NCBI GenBank assembly: GCA_965230665.1
Contig: CBDDLM010000004.1
Location: 806,001-870,000 of the forward strand
Direction: 5' to 3'
DNA length: 64,000 bases
Source: JAGNRR01 sp965230665
Lineage (GTDB): Bacteria; Bacteroidota; Bacteroidia; Chitinophagales; Chitinophagaceae
In this document: positions 43,472-52,089 of the stretch, in pieces
How the letters are laid out: each line of letters opens with the position of its first letter
Numbering within the stretch: position 1 is the stretch's first letter
Notes under the pieces: model-generated
Told to the model about the DNA's origin: nothing
Databases searched by the model: none
What the model saw: the letters and a program-made list of their open reading frames with translations, nothing else
Program-made: the position numbers and the translations under genes

Positions 43472-44393
43472 GACTTTCTTTCCGATTCAATTCTTTATTT
43501 ACAAAAATGCTCACATTTAATTCGAAACCAATGAGCAAAATTTGTGAGATGGTAAACAGCCAAACTAAGAATATAATTAAGGTTCCAACAGACCCATAAA
43601 TCTGATTATAGTTGACCAAATTATTAACAGCATAAAAGAAGCCAATCGTTACAATAATAATAAGCGCTGAAGCCAATATACTTCCAGCCGTGATCAATGG
43701 CCAACGTGAATTTGTTGACGGACCATATCGATAAATTATAGAAATCGTAAATACGAGCATGGCTGCAATAATTATGTATTGTAATACCTTTCCAATCACA
43801 ATCCAATCTTGTAATCCAGCATAATCAAATAGCCACGCTTGAAAAATCATTAAAGAAAACGAAACGATAATAACTACTAAGAAAATTATGGTCAAGAGTA
43901 TAGCCCATAATCGTTTTGCATACCAAAATTGCTTTTTGAAGCCTGCAAAACTTCTATCAAAACTTGTCATCAAACCCATCATACCATTACTCGAAAAGAA
44001 CAAAGTCATCAATACAGAAAAGGAAAGAAGCACTTCTTTCTTATGCAAGAAAAAGTCTCTGAGCAAAGCCGTAACAGACTGCTGAAGGCGAGCATTCTGC
44101 GTGACAATGCCTACGGTTTCTTCAATCGAACTTATCAATGATTCATCTGATAAAGGTAAGTATGGAATCAGCGTAAAAAGAAACAATAAAAAAGGCGGCA
44201 AAGCCATAAGAAATGAAAAACTTACTGAACGCGCCATAACTGCAAAGCGTGTAGAGAATATTTCTTTCCCAAAAAAATTTAGAGAATCATAAAGTGACAC
44301 TCCGTGAAAACCAGGTAAAACAATATTAGAAAGCCAGACTTTGAGAATCCTGACAAAACGGGCATTTTTTATTCTTTCTTCCCAAGTGCTCAT
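43458..44393 (-). CDS. YihY/BrkB family inner-membrane protein
   Basis: 311 residues with about six membrane segments and the family phrases FSFLMALPPFLLFLFTLIPYLP, FSSNGMMGLMTSFDRSF and YGSVGTLIIFLVWLFTISQILLIG split along the chain. Older annotations call this family ribonuclease BN, which is wrong for the enzyme. Function is unproven; transport or envelope roles are suggested. First gene of a tightly overlapping operon with the barrel-like lipoprotein, the CGxxP protein and the PEP-synthase-like protein, which implies a joint envelope role. Confidence 0.88.
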   Translation of the reverse strand: MSTWEERIKNARFVRILKVWLSNIVLPGFHGVSLYDSLNFFGKEIFSTRFAVMARSVSFSFLMALPPFLLFLFTLIPYLPLSDESLISSIEETVGIVTQNARLQQSVTALLRDFFLHKKEVLLSFSVLMTLFFSSNGMMGLMTSFDRSFAGFKKQFWYAKRLWAILLTIIFLVVIIVSFSLMIFQAWLFDYAGLQDWIVIGKVLQYIIIAAMLVFTISIIYRYGPSTNSRWPLITAGSILASALIIIVTIGFFYAVNNLVNYNQIYGSVGTLIIFLVWLFTISQILLIGFELNVSIFVNKELNRKESREEP

Positions 44394-44419
44394 AACCGCT
44401 GGAAGACATTAAGCCGAAA

Positions 44420-44743
44420 TTAATATCGAAATGAGTTCGAGCGACGCCCTTGATGATCATAGCGGTATCCACCTTTTCTTCTATTCTTACGAATTAAGCG
44501 ATACTTATACCTGTTTCTTCTGCTCACTCTAGCATTACGCTTATCACCTCTCCTATTAGATCGAGTAGTATCTTTTCTCTGACGATATTTCTTCTTTCTT
44601 TTATCCTTATGACTGCTATAGGTTGACGACTCATTGAGTTCTGCCGAAGAAGTCTCAAATGGTTTCTCCATTGCTATCGTTGTGCTAGAAATAGCGATTG
44701 CACAAAATATAAGTACCAGTATTGTAAGACTTCTAGATATCAT
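44420..44743 (-). CDS. Small exported, strongly basic protein
   Basis: 107 residues from the ATG at 44743, which opens a signal peptide (ISRSLTILVLIFCAIAISS); the earlier in-frame start lacks support. After a short Ser/Glu-rich stretch the protein is dominated by Lys and Arg (for example KDKRKKKYRQRKD and RRNRYKYRLIRKNRRKGGYR). It may bind anionic polymers such as DNA, lipopolysaccharide or phosphate-rich surface glycans, but nothing in the sequence decides this. It is 26 bases upstream of the YihY-type gene on the same strand. Confidence 0.6.
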   Translation of the reverse strand: MISRSLTILVLIFCAIAISSTTIAMEKPFETSSAELNESSTYSSHKDKRKKKYRQRKDTTRSNRRGDKRNARVSRRNRYKYRLIRKNRRKGGYRYDHQGRRSNSFRY

Positions 44744-44825
44744 ATAACTATTAGATTTGAGCACTAAGATAACAAAGTTGACCCAAACTATAAGCACTGG
44801 ATTCGAATTACATTAAATATTACCC

Positions 44826-45869
44826 TTATCTCCTAATACCACGTTCATCCATTGCTTTCCTAAACTTCTTTGCATTCGCCTCATGTTCTGCTCCATTTGA
44901 TGCAAAATTATGATACCCGCTAAAGTCTTCTTTAGCACAAAAAAATAGGTAGTCCGTTTGCTTATTTGCCAGTACAGCGTCAATTGCTACCGCAGAAGGT
45001 GTGCAAATAGGACCTGGAGGAATCCCTTTTACTTTATAAGTATTCCACGGAGAGTTAAAGCGAATATGTTTATTCAACACCCGTTTTATGGAAAAATCGC
45101 CATAGGCAAAACGCGCAGTTGGGTCGGCCTGTAGTTTCATTTCTTTCCTAATTCGGTTTAAATATACACTGGCAATATTCTCCATTTCATCACGTTTGTT
45201 TGTTTCTTCATCTACAATCGAAGCAATTGTTATCACCTCGGATTCTGTCAAGTTTAATCGTTTCGCTTTAGCTTTCCGTGTATCATTCCAAAAACGTTTA
45301 TAAGCTTTATACAGTTTATCCAGTAAGGCATCTGGTTTTATATTCCAGTATACATCATATGTAAGAGGCAAGCAAATGCACTGTATTTGATTACTATCGA
45401 TGCCATATGGCTTTAGAAAGTTGTTATCGTTAAATAGGTTCATGAAGGTCGTAGAATCTGTTGCAGTCTTCTTAGCGAATAAACGAGCTATGTGCGCTTT
45501 GGTTCTTAGTTTGTTAATCACCACTTTCACCACTTCCTGTTTCCCCGATTTTAAGAGATTTATTATTTCATAATCATTCATCCCTTGTATTATTTTATAC
45601 TTACCGGGATGGATATTCTGGTCTAGCTGCATCCCTGCCGCATGCTCTTTAAACGACTCTAAATCTATTAACACATTGTGTTTCTCCATTTGAGTAAAAA
45701 CATCTTCAATTTTTGCATGGTCTTTCAAATAAATACTCACATGATCGCCAAAATCCGCTGTATTCGATGATGCAAAACGCGCACACCCCCCAAGAAATAA
45801 GGCGGTTGAACACAGTAATAACAGACGGTTCCAAGGGATAAACTTAGCTTTCAAAATAGGTATTTTCAT
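44826..45869 (-). CDS. mltG: Endolytic transglycosylase MltG
   Basis: 347 residues from the ATG at 45869. MltG cuts nascent peptidoglycan strands. The YceG catalytic domain shows ESEVITIASIVDEETNKRDE (the Glu in the EET run is the probable catalytic residue), then VYLNRIRKEMKLQADPTARFAYG and PWNTYKVKGIPPGPICTPS, all standard. Odd point: the N-terminal hydrophobic segment ends FLGGC, a plausible lipobox, where the family normally has a plain membrane anchor. It diverges from the E2 gene. Confidence 0.93.
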   Translation of the reverse strand: MKIPILKAKFIPWNRLLLLCSTALFLGGCARFASSNTADFGDHVSIYLKDHAKIEDVFTQMEKHNVLIDLESFKEHAAGMQLDQNIHPGKYKIIQGMNDYEIINLLKSGKQEVVKVVINKLRTKAHIARLFAKKTATDSTTFMNLFNDNNFLKPYGIDSNQIQCICLPLTYDVYWNIKPDALLDKLYKAYKRFWNDTRKAKAKRLNLTESEVITIASIVDEETNKRDEMENIASVYLNRIRKEMKLQADPTARFAYGDFSIKRVLNKHIRFNSPWNTYKVKGIPPGPICTPSAVAIDAVLANKQTDYLFFCAKEDFSGYHNFASNGAEHEANAKKFRKAMDERGIRR

Positions 45870-45930
45870 CAAAAGTAAAACAATCCAAAAGCTTCGTGCT
45901 TAAGAGTTCTTAAATGATAACAGATTTTTA

Positions 45931-45938
45931 TAACTTTG
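45931..45938 (+). promoter_or_regulatory. -7 box of the E2 gene
   Basis: TAACTTTG fits TAnnTTTG, 21 bases before the ATG at 45960. The upstream TTG is not evident. Confidence 0.5.
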
Positions 45939-45959
45939 CCATTCCTTAAAAAAGAATTT

Positions 45960-47285
45960 ATGGCTGTAGAAGAATTGGTAATGCCTAAAATGGGCGAGAG
46001 TATTACAGAAGCAACGGTACTAAAATGGCTTAAAAATGTTGGAGATCCTATAGAAATGGATGAAACCTTACTTGAAATTGCTACTGACAAAGTAGACAGT
46101 GAAGTACCCAGCACTGTATCTGGCACTGTAACAGAAATTCTTTTCAATGTGGATGATATTGTTCCTGTGGGCACGGTTATTGCAAAAATTAGTACGGGCG
46201 GTGACACGAGCGCTCCAACCCCGCAACCCGTAGTGGAAGCTCCTAAGCCAGAACCCGTGCCGCAAACTGCTGCACCTACTCCTCCTCCTCCAGCAAGCTC
46301 TAGTGCTCCTGTAAGTAAGGGCGAGCCAAATCGCTTCTACTCTCCATTGGTTATGAACATTGCAACAAAAGAGGGGATCTCCATGACAGAACTTGAGTCT
46401 ATCCCAGGCAGTGGAAAAGAAGGACGTGTAACTAAAAAGGATATTATTAATTATGTGAAGAATAGAGCTGCTGGAGTACAACCAAGTTCGAGAGCAACCC
46501 CAACTACAGAACAGGTTGCCGCTCCTGCTCCTACTCCTGAAGTAAAAAGTGCTCCTACAACTCCTGCTGCTAGTGGCAATGTAGAAATTATTGAAATGGA
46601 TCGTATGCGTAAGCTTATAGCTAAACATATGGTAGATAGCGTTCATACCTCACCTCACGTAACATCTATGACTGAGGCTGACGTTACAAATTTGGTCAAT
46701 TGGCGTAATAAGGTGAAGGGTGAGTTCTTAGCAAAAAATGGCGAAAAACTAACATTCACTCCGTTGTTTATTGAAGCGATTGTGAATTGTATTAAGCGAA
46801 ACCCTATGATCAATGCAAGCATTGATGGTGATAATATCATTATTAAAAAAGATATCAATATTGGTATGGCAACAGCTTTACCAAGCGGTAACCTTATCGT
46901 ACCCGTAATTAAAAATGCAGATACTAAAAACCTGTATGGTATTTCGAAAGAAGTGAATGGCCTAGCTAATAAAGCTCGTAGCAATAAACTAAAACCAGAA
47001 GATACCCAAGGTGGAAGCTTTACACTTACTAATGTTGGAACATTTGGTAGTCTTATGGGCACTCCTATTATTAACCAACCTCAAGTGGCAATTTTAGCGG
47101 TAGGTGCTATCAAAAAGCGTCCTGTCGTTATTGAAACTGCTGAAGGCGATGTTATCGCAATCCGCCATATGATGTATTTATCTATGAGCTATGATCATAG
47201 AATTGTGGACGGTTCTTTAGGTGCCGGCTTCTTGAGCGAAGTGGCTAAAGAGCTTGAAAACTTTGATACCAATAGAGCAGTATAA
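45960..47285 (+). CDS. 2-oxo acid dehydrogenase E2 component (dihydrolipoyl acyltransferase)
   Basis: 441 residues from the ATG at 45960. One lipoyl domain with the lipoylated Lys44 in ATDKVDSEVPS, a Pro/Ala/Thr-rich linker, a peripheral-subunit-binding domain (FYSPLVMNIATKEGI..., PGSGKEGRVTKKDI, ~125-165), a second linker, and the catalytic domain with HxxxDG as YDHRIVDGSLGAGF near the end. It passes acyl groups to CoA at the core of the complex. Branched-chain or 2-oxoglutarate/pyruvate specificity cannot be told; the alanine-rich layout and single lipoyl domain suggest the branched-chain type. E1 and E3 are not in the window. Confidence 0.93.
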   Translation: MAVEELVMPKMGESITEATVLKWLKNVGDPIEMDETLLEIATDKVDSEVPSTVSGTVTEILFNVDDIVPVGTVIAKISTGGDTSAPTPQPVVEAPKPEPVPQTAAPTPPPPASSSAPVSKGEPNRFYSPLVMNIATKEGISMTELESIPGSGKEGRVTKKDIINYVKNRAAGVQPSSRATPTTEQVAAPAPTPEVKSAPTTPAASGNVEIIEMDRMRKLIAKHMVDSVHTSPHVTSMTEADVTNLVNWRNKVKGEFLAKNGEKLTFTPLFIEAIVNCIKRNPMINASIDGDNIIIKKDINIGMATALPSGNLIVPVIKNADTKNLYGISKEVNGLANKARSNKLKPEDTQGGSFTLTNVGTFGSLMGTPIINQPQVAILAVGAIKKRPVVIETAEGDVIAIRHMMYLSMSYDHRIVDGSLGAGFLSEVAKELENFDTNRAV

Positions 47286-47563
47286 TGCAACGGTTATCTG
47301 AAAAAGAGATCTTAAGCAAACTCCAAGACTTAGACGGCTGGACGCTTAATCAAGCGGCATTAGAACATAATTTTGAGCTCGACAACTTTAAGGAGGCTCT
47401 TGATTTTATTAACCAAATCGGAGAATTAGCTGAAACAGCCAATCACCACCCAGAATTGTATAATGTATACAACAAAGTGAATATTCGATTAAGTACACAT
47501 GATGCCAGTGGAATTACTCAAAAGGATTTTGATTTAGCCGAAAAAATATCCGAACTTCGTTAG
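47285..47563 (+). CDS. 4a-hydroxytetrahydrobiopterin dehydratase (PCD/DCoH)
   Basis: 92 residues. The active-site phrase AETANHHPELYNVYNKVNI gives the two adjacent histidines, and the final IRLSTHDASGIT supplies the third, as in pterin-4a-carbinolamine dehydratases. The enzyme recycles the pterin cofactor of aromatic amino acid hydroxylases. Its start overlaps the E2 stop as TAATG, so they are coupled, although the pathways differ. Confidence 0.92.
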   Translation: MQRLSEKEILSKLQDLDGWTLNQAALEHNFELDNFKEALDFINQIGELAETANHHPELYNVYNKVNIRLSTHDASGITQKDFDLAEKISELR

Positions 47564-47566
47564 AAG

Positions 47567-48211
47567 TTGAGAACAGTATTATTTATTATATGCGTCTGTG
47601 CTTTAAGCATTGTACACTGTCGGGTTTGTTTTGGACAGGACAAGAATGAGAAGAAAGAAGAGAAACCTCTTGTTGATTGGGATGAATTATATCATGAAAA
47701 ATATATCGGTATTGGCATCATGGGACTTTTCAAGCATCCTGGTGTAGAACTGAACTATTCGTTTCCTCACAAGTTTTATATCAAAGAAAAAACAAAAAAA
47801 GGGAGAGAAGTCAGGATTAATAAGGCCAGACGATGGGACGTTTTTGCACGTTATTATTACCATAGAAATCATCATCATAATGTGATCTTGAGTGTAGGTC
47901 GAACTTGGCAAAGAGCCTTGAAAAAAAATAAATTTTTCATATCGCAGGTAGATCTAGGAGCTGCACGTACTTTTTATACGAATCCAACTTTTGCCATTGA
48001 AAATGGCGTTGTAAAACGTCAATATTTAGCTGGAGATTTTTATGTCAGCGCTAATTATCGCTTTGGTTTTGGAAAACACTATGTAAGAAAAAATGAGACC
48101 TATAGATTGTATTGGTATTTTGGCCTCATGAATTTTGCACCTTATAATAATCTATACTACTCACGACTAGCCATTGGTATAAACGTCAATAAATTCTTAA
48201 AGAAGAAATGA
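47567..48211 (+). CDS. Small outer-membrane barrel-like protein
   Basis: 214 residues beginning with TTG at 47567. An in-frame TAG lies two codons upstream and a signal peptide (LFIICVCALSIVHCRVCFGQ) begins right after, so TTG is the only sensible start. The mature part has alternating strands rich in Tyr, Phe and His (YYYHRNHHHNVILSVG) and ends with NVNKFLKKK. It overlaps the next start (ATGA). Role unknown. Confidence 0.65.
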   Translation: MRTVLFIICVCALSIVHCRVCFGQDKNEKKEEKPLVDWDELYHEKYIGIGIMGLFKHPGVELNYSFPHKFYIKEKTKKGREVRINKARRWDVFARYYYHRNHHHNVILSVGRTWQRALKKNKFFISQVDLGAARTFYTNPTFAIENGVVKRQYLAGDFYVSANYRFGFGKHYVRKNETYRLYWYFGLMNFAPYNNLYYSRLAIGINVNKFLKKK

Positions 48212-49251
48212 AAAAGATAATATTCATATTACCCGTCATATTGTTTTTTTCTTGTCAAAAAGACAAACTCCCTCTTTCAGAAAATACGGACGAGATCTTT
48301 TTTGTAAAAGCCGATGATCAAACTCTTCCTGTAAGAGTAAAGGGTAATTCCGCGTCAAAAGTCTTTGTTATCTATATTCATGGCGGTCCGGGTGATCCAG
48401 GTATTTGGGAACATAATACCGAACAAAGTATTCAATTTCTACAACCACACTATGCCGCCGTATTTTTTGATCAGCCTTTTGCAGGTTTTTCTCAAGGAAA
48501 CAATATCTCTACAGCAACAGTTGAGACTTTTACCACGGCGGTTCATAATGTTGTTTTAACGATAAAGCATAGATTTGGAGATGATATTAGTCTTTTCTTG
48601 CTTGGACATTCATGGGGTGGATTTGTAAGTGCTGCCTATCTTGCTAAGGATGATTTTCAGAATCAATTCAAAGGATGGATCAACCTAGATGGTGCACATA
48701 ACTATCGTTTAGGCGATAGCTTAGTTGGTGAAAAAATAAAAGAAGTAGGAACTCGTCAGATAGCACAAGGACACAACAAATCTGAATGGGAAAGTATGAT
48801 CGATTGGATTGATAAAAACCCTCCAAATGGTAAATCTAAAAGATCAAACAATATTAACTCGTGTGGGTTTGATGCTATGAACTTAATGGATGATTCAACC
48901 AACGCAGGTTTTCGAATGAAAATTGGTAAGATTGTTCTTGGTCAATATCAACCATGGGCTCTAACTGCTTGGGTTACTAATATCATTACCACAAATACGC
49001 AAAACCTAAATCAACTTGCACTAGATAATGAAATGAGTTCTTCGCTGTCCAAAGTAAACATACCTGTATTGAATATTTATGGTCTTTACGACTTTATTGT
49101 ACCACCTGGATTGGGAGATGATGTCATGAATCGAGTTAGTTCAAGTTGGAAGAAGATGGTGATCATGGAAAAAAGCGATCACAACCCACAGCTATCTCAA
49201 CCTATTGAAACGCATAACGAAATAAGAAATTTTGTAGAACAATTTAAGTAA
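48208..49251 (+). CDS. Alpha/beta hydrolase lipoprotein (proline iminopeptidase-like, S33)
   Basis: 347 residues with a lipobox ending at Cys16 (LFFSC). The fold's landmarks are HGGPGDPG (oxyanion hole), GHSWGG with the nucleophile Ser135, an Asp in GLYDFIVPP and a His in KSDHNPQ near the end, the usual catalytic triad. HGGPG plus GHSWGG point to the peptidase S33/prolyl iminopeptidase branch. As a lipoprotein it would act outside the cytoplasm. ATGA overlap with the barrel gene indicates coupling. The substrate is unknown. Confidence 0.85.
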   Translation: MKKIIFILPVILFFSCQKDKLPLSENTDEIFFVKADDQTLPVRVKGNSASKVFVIYIHGGPGDPGIWEHNTEQSIQFLQPHYAAVFFDQPFAGFSQGNNISTATVETFTTAVHNVVLTIKHRFGDDISLFLLGHSWGGFVSAAYLAKDDFQNQFKGWINLDGAHNYRLGDSLVGEKIKEVGTRQIAQGHNKSEWESMIDWIDKNPPNGKSKRSNNINSCGFDAMNLMDDSTNAGFRMKIGKIVLGQYQPWALTAWVTNIITTNTQNLNQLALDNEMSSSLSKVNIPVLNIYGLYDFIVPPGLGDDVMNRVSSSWKKMVIMEKSDHNPQLSQPIETHNEIRNFVEQFK

Positions 49252-49344
49252 ACAGCCTTCTGTTTATTAGAGGGTCTCTGATTCAAGTTGAACAGGAGGA
49301 GCAACAGAGACAAGAGTTTCAGCGATTTAGCTTTGAAGCCCTTT

Positions 49345-49670
49345 TCATTTGCACTCAATTTGCATTTGAAATAAGAGTTTGTAAAACAAACGCAAAGCTC
49401 CGACCAATTGTTTTTGATAGGCATAACTGGCATTATTAAATAGAATAAGTTTCTTTATAGATACTGTACGTTGAGCTTCTGAAAGCTTATTCCAGTATTG
49501 CACTTTATGCAGTTGATAAAAACCTTTATCATACCAGAGTACGTATTTGTAGTATTTGAACTTGATCTATGCACCTTCATTTCTTGTTCAAAATTTTCTA
49601 TTGCTCTTAGTCCAAAGCTGCGCCCAACCATCCATATTATCCGTATAATCAAAGAAATGAAAATAATCAT
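49345..49670 (-). pseudogene. Probable frameshifted small membrane-protein gene
   Basis: The 493-base gap 49252-49744 holds a broken reading frame on the minus strand. From an ATG at 49670 it reads MIIFISLIIRIIWMVGRS, then FGLRAIENFEQEMKVHR; near 49565-49570 the frame must shift by one base, after which it reads KFKYYKYVLWYDKGFYQLHK and AQRTVSIKKLILFNNASYAY, ending at TGA 49345-49347. Both parts look like real protein, while the continuing unshifted frame degrades. I read it as a short membrane-anchored gene with a frameshift; a sequencing error is the alternative. I recognise no family. Confidence 0.45.
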
Positions 49671-49683
49671 TAACAATACATGT

Positions 49684-49751
49684 TGATAACAGCCTATATT
49701 TGGAAGTATAATAAACAAAACTGGAAAATATCATATATTACTCCGTTATAC
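49684..49751 (+). other. Left boundary of the cassette array, possible first attC-like or attI-like site
   Basis: The core GTTATAC at 49745-49751 is the left end of the first cassette. Upstream, TGATAAC (49684-49690) and weak inner arms GGAAGTATAATA/TATATTACTCC could make this a 68-bp attC site, but pairing is poor and no earlier left core GTTATCA is seen in the gap, so it may be an attI-like site instead. Confidence 0.35.
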
Positions 49752-50799
49752 CCCACAACCTAAATGGCAAGAACACGAGGAACAACGATGACTAATTACT
49801 TAGCAACGGGAGACCCTGAAGGAGTCATATTTGCCTACATGTCAAACTGGACAGGTCAAGTAATCAAAATTCCTAGAAATCTATTTGCCGACAACAAGGA
49901 TATTGATGAACTCAAACGACCCGGAATTTACTTTCTTCTGGGTCAGGACACAGAGAACCCTGATGATAAAATGGTGTATGTTGGTGAAGCTAATAATCTC
50001 TCTGAACGTATAATTCAACATTTAAGAGACAGTGAAAAAACTTTTGCTGAAACGATAATTTGTTTTAGCTCAAAGGATGAGAATTTAACGGTATCTCATA
50101 CGAAATATCTCGAAATGAAAACCATCAAGCATATTTCAAAATCGAGCGAATTTAGGTTAACAAACAAAAAAGTTGGGGCAGCCATCAACTTGCCTAAAAT
50201 GGTTCAAGATGAGATGGATGATTATTTTGATAACATGAAGGTAATCCTGCCAACCTTAGGTTATTCTGTTCTTCATCAGACAAAAGAATCTACCAAGAAA
50301 GCAGAAATCTTTCAATTAGAAGTTAGCGAATTCAAGGCAACAGGTGTTCTTACTTCCAATGGCATTGACGTTCAAAAAGGAAGTGAAATGAATAAAAAAG
50401 AAACTAATTCACTTTCTGGTAGTTATTCAAACTTAAGAAAGACATTGAGAGAAAAAGGGATTGTGGAGGAACAAAATGGAAAGATGGTATTCATTCAGAA
50501 CTACGAATTCTCAAGTTCTTCTACAGCTGCTGCAATCATTTTGGGGTATTCAGTCAATGGACGAGTAACTTGGAAAGATAAATTTGGAAAAACGCTTAAG
50601 GAGTACGAAGAAGAAAAGATAAGCGGTGTATAACAAATGCTATGAATGAATGGGGTTTTATTGGTCAAGGTATTTTCGTGGGAATTGGAAAATGCGATAC
50701 AAATAATAAATTTAAATCAAGACCGGCCGCACAACAGGCGTGGCTATATGCGATACTAGAGGTTAGTGCTTTCTAATCCCCACTCATAATAGCTGGACG
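49746..50799 (+). mobile_element. Integron-like cassette 1 (GIY-YIG gene)
   Basis: The unit starts at TTATAC (core GTTATAC, 49745-49751) and its attC-like site begins with GTATAAC (50628-50634), the exact reverse complement. In a circular cassette these would form one perfect core. It carries one gene on the same strand with the ATG 19 bases from the core and its stop inside the inverse core. Confidence 0.75.
49764..50633 (+). CDS. GIY-YIG nuclease family protein with C-terminal DUF4357-like domain
   Basis: 289 residues; ATG at 49764 used, with a possible alternative at Met9. The nuclease part shows GIY at residues 54-56, YVG at 72-74 (VYVGEANNL), a catalytic Arg82 (LSERIIQH) and a candidate metal-binding Glu117 (KYLEMKTIK). 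The C-terminal ~80 residues (SGSYSNLRKTLREKGIV..., AAAIILGYSVNGRVTWK) resemble the DUF4357 domain often fused to these nucleases. Likely cuts DNA; the role may be defence or restriction-like but is unproven. First gene in the cassette array; its stop TAA lies within the inverse core GTATAAC. Confidence 0.85.
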   Translation: MARTRGTTMTNYLATGDPEGVIFAYMSNWTGQVIKIPRNLFADNKDIDELKRPGIYFLLGQDTENPDDKMVYVGEANNLSERIIQHLRDSEKTFAETIICFSSKDENLTVSHTKYLEMKTIKHISKSSEFRLTNKKVGAAINLPKMVQDEMDDYFDNMKVILPTLGYSVLHQTKESTKKAEIFQLEVSEFKATGVLTSNGIDVQKGSEMNKKETNSLSGSYSNLRKTLREKGIVEEQNGKMVFIQNYEFSSSSTAAAIILGYSVNGRVTWKDKFGKTLKEYEEEKISGV

Positions 50800-50805
50800 T
50801 TAGCA
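50628..50805 (+). repeat. attC-like site A
   Basis: 178 bp from GTATAAC to GTTAGCA. Imperfect inner arms GCTATGAATGAATGGGG (from 50640) and CCCCACTCATAATAGC (to about 50793) pair with unmatched bases, as in attC hairpins. The end reads GGAC-GTTAGCA. The loop of about 110 bases holds no gene. This fills the stretch between the GIY-YIG and S41 genes. Confidence 0.7.
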
Positions 50806-52083
50806 ATAATTATGAAAAGAATTTTCGGCATGGTAATATTAACTCTTTCCCTTTTTTCTTGTGAAACTGGAGAAGTTGATAGTGCATTCGACCTATCGAA
50901 AGACCAATGGAAAGAAGACCTACACTTTCTTAAAGACAAGATCATAAGCAATCACGCCGCCGCATATCATTTCATAAATAAAAATGATATGGACTTAAAA
51001 TACCGCAAGTGTTTAAAACAAATTGATCAATCCCGATCAGGAAAAGAGTCATCCCTTTTTATAGCAGAGTTTGCAGCTTCTTTTGGCGATGGGCACACCT
51101 ATGCGAACCCATTTGACTTTTTTCAGAGATTTCCAATTTGGCTGCAGTGGTTTCAGGACAAATTAATTATTACGGCAATTGACAACCACTTAAAGGACTA
51201 TCAAGGATGGGAAGTAAAAAAAATGGGGAATATTGAAATTGAAAAAGTTCTTCGGAGAGTCTCCAGATACATTCCTCAGAACGAATCCAAATCATTTCTA
51301 AAAACTCGATCTGAATATCTTCTTTGTTTGAAAGATGTATTATTTGCTTTAGCCATTTCAACGAATATTGAAAATGTTGAATTAACTATAATCAATAATC
51401 ATGGGAAGGAAAAGACTATTCTATTAGAGACAAAAGAATACGATGTAAACAAGACCATTACTCCAGAATTTAAGAACGAATATCCATACAGATACAAGTC
51501 AAGTGACCCCATCTCCACCCACGTTGTGGCTGCCAATATTGGTTACGTTAATTTCAGAAGTTATCCCAAAAGGTCTCAAACTTTTGCTATAGCAACCAAA
51601 ATAAAGGAATGGATCGAAGAAGAACATCTTAAGACTATAATTTTCGATTTTCGACAAAACACTGGTGGAGATTTTACAATTGGACAAGCTCTGCTCAATA
51701 GAATAAGTGACGGTATCAATAATGCAAACATTGATGTTTTTATTGGTATCGGTAAACAAACCTATTCAGCAGGTATGAGTAATGCAACTCACTTTCAAAA
51801 ACAGTTAAATGGGGTCTATATCGGTCAAATTACTGGAGCCAGACCGAACGGATTTCAGGAAAGCAAGGAATTTCGATTGCCTAATTCGAAAATAAATTGC
51901 TCGGTTTCAGTTGAGTACTATGAATTTTCGGATATAGATACCGATGGTATTTACCCTGATATTTTTATTGAATATAACTGGAAAGATTATTATTTGGGAA
52001 TTGATCCTCTGATAGAGAAAATAATTGACATCAAAACTGCTAACAAAAACTAAACCGTATTAAAACACCGTTTAGCCAAACAG
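50800..52083 (+). mobile_element. Integron-like cassette 2 (S41 peptidase gene)
   Basis: Left core GTTAGCA (50799-50805); right inverse core TGCTAAC (52038-52044), its exact reverse complement. It carries one gene with the ATG 13 bases from the core. Confidence 0.75.
50812..52053 (+). CDS. S41-family (tail-specific-like) peptidase lipoprotein
   Basis: 413 residues. The signal peptide ends in the lipobox LFSC (Cys17). The C-terminal protease core shows TIIFDFRQNTGGDFTIGQ (~275-292) and TYSAGMSNA with a candidate catalytic Ser near 319, then GARPNGFQESKEFRLPNS, the pattern of S41 enzymes; no clear PDZ domain is seen. It probably acts on extracytoplasmic peptides or proteins. The last codons (ACTGCTAACAAA) overlap the inverse core of the cassette's attC-like site, so the site is part of the gene's 3' end. 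Confidence 0.8.
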   Translation: MKRIFGMVILTLSLFSCETGEVDSAFDLSKDQWKEDLHFLKDKIISNHAAAYHFINKNDMDLKYRKCLKQIDQSRSGKESSLFIAEFAASFGDGHTYANPFDFFQRFPIWLQWFQDKLIITAIDNHLKDYQGWEVKKMGNIEIEKVLRRVSRYIPQNESKSFLKTRSEYLLCLKDVLFALAISTNIENVELTIINNHGKEKTILLETKEYDVNKTITPEFKNEYPYRYKSSDPISTHVVAANIGYVNFRSYPKRSQTFAIATKIKEWIEEEHLKTIIFDFRQNTGGDFTIGQALLNRISDGINNANIDVFIGIGKQTYSAGMSNATHFQKQLNGVYIGQITGARPNGFQESKEFRLPNSKINCSVSVEYYEFSDIDTDGIYPDIFIEYNWKDYYLGIDPLIEKIIDIKTANKN

Positions 52084-52089
52084 TTCGAG
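52038..52089 (+). repeat. attC-like site B1
   Basis: A compact 52-bp site: TGCTAAC, inner arms ACTAAAC and GTTTAGC around a 14-base loop, then GTTCGAG. Typical attC length. It overlaps the 3' end of the S41 gene. Confidence 0.7.

Noticed and set aside
46068..46646. Long minus-strand frames opposite the E2 gene
   Set aside because: Shadow of a clear E2 gene with lipoyl, binding and catalytic motifs; the opposite frames have low-complexity Ser/Arg composition.
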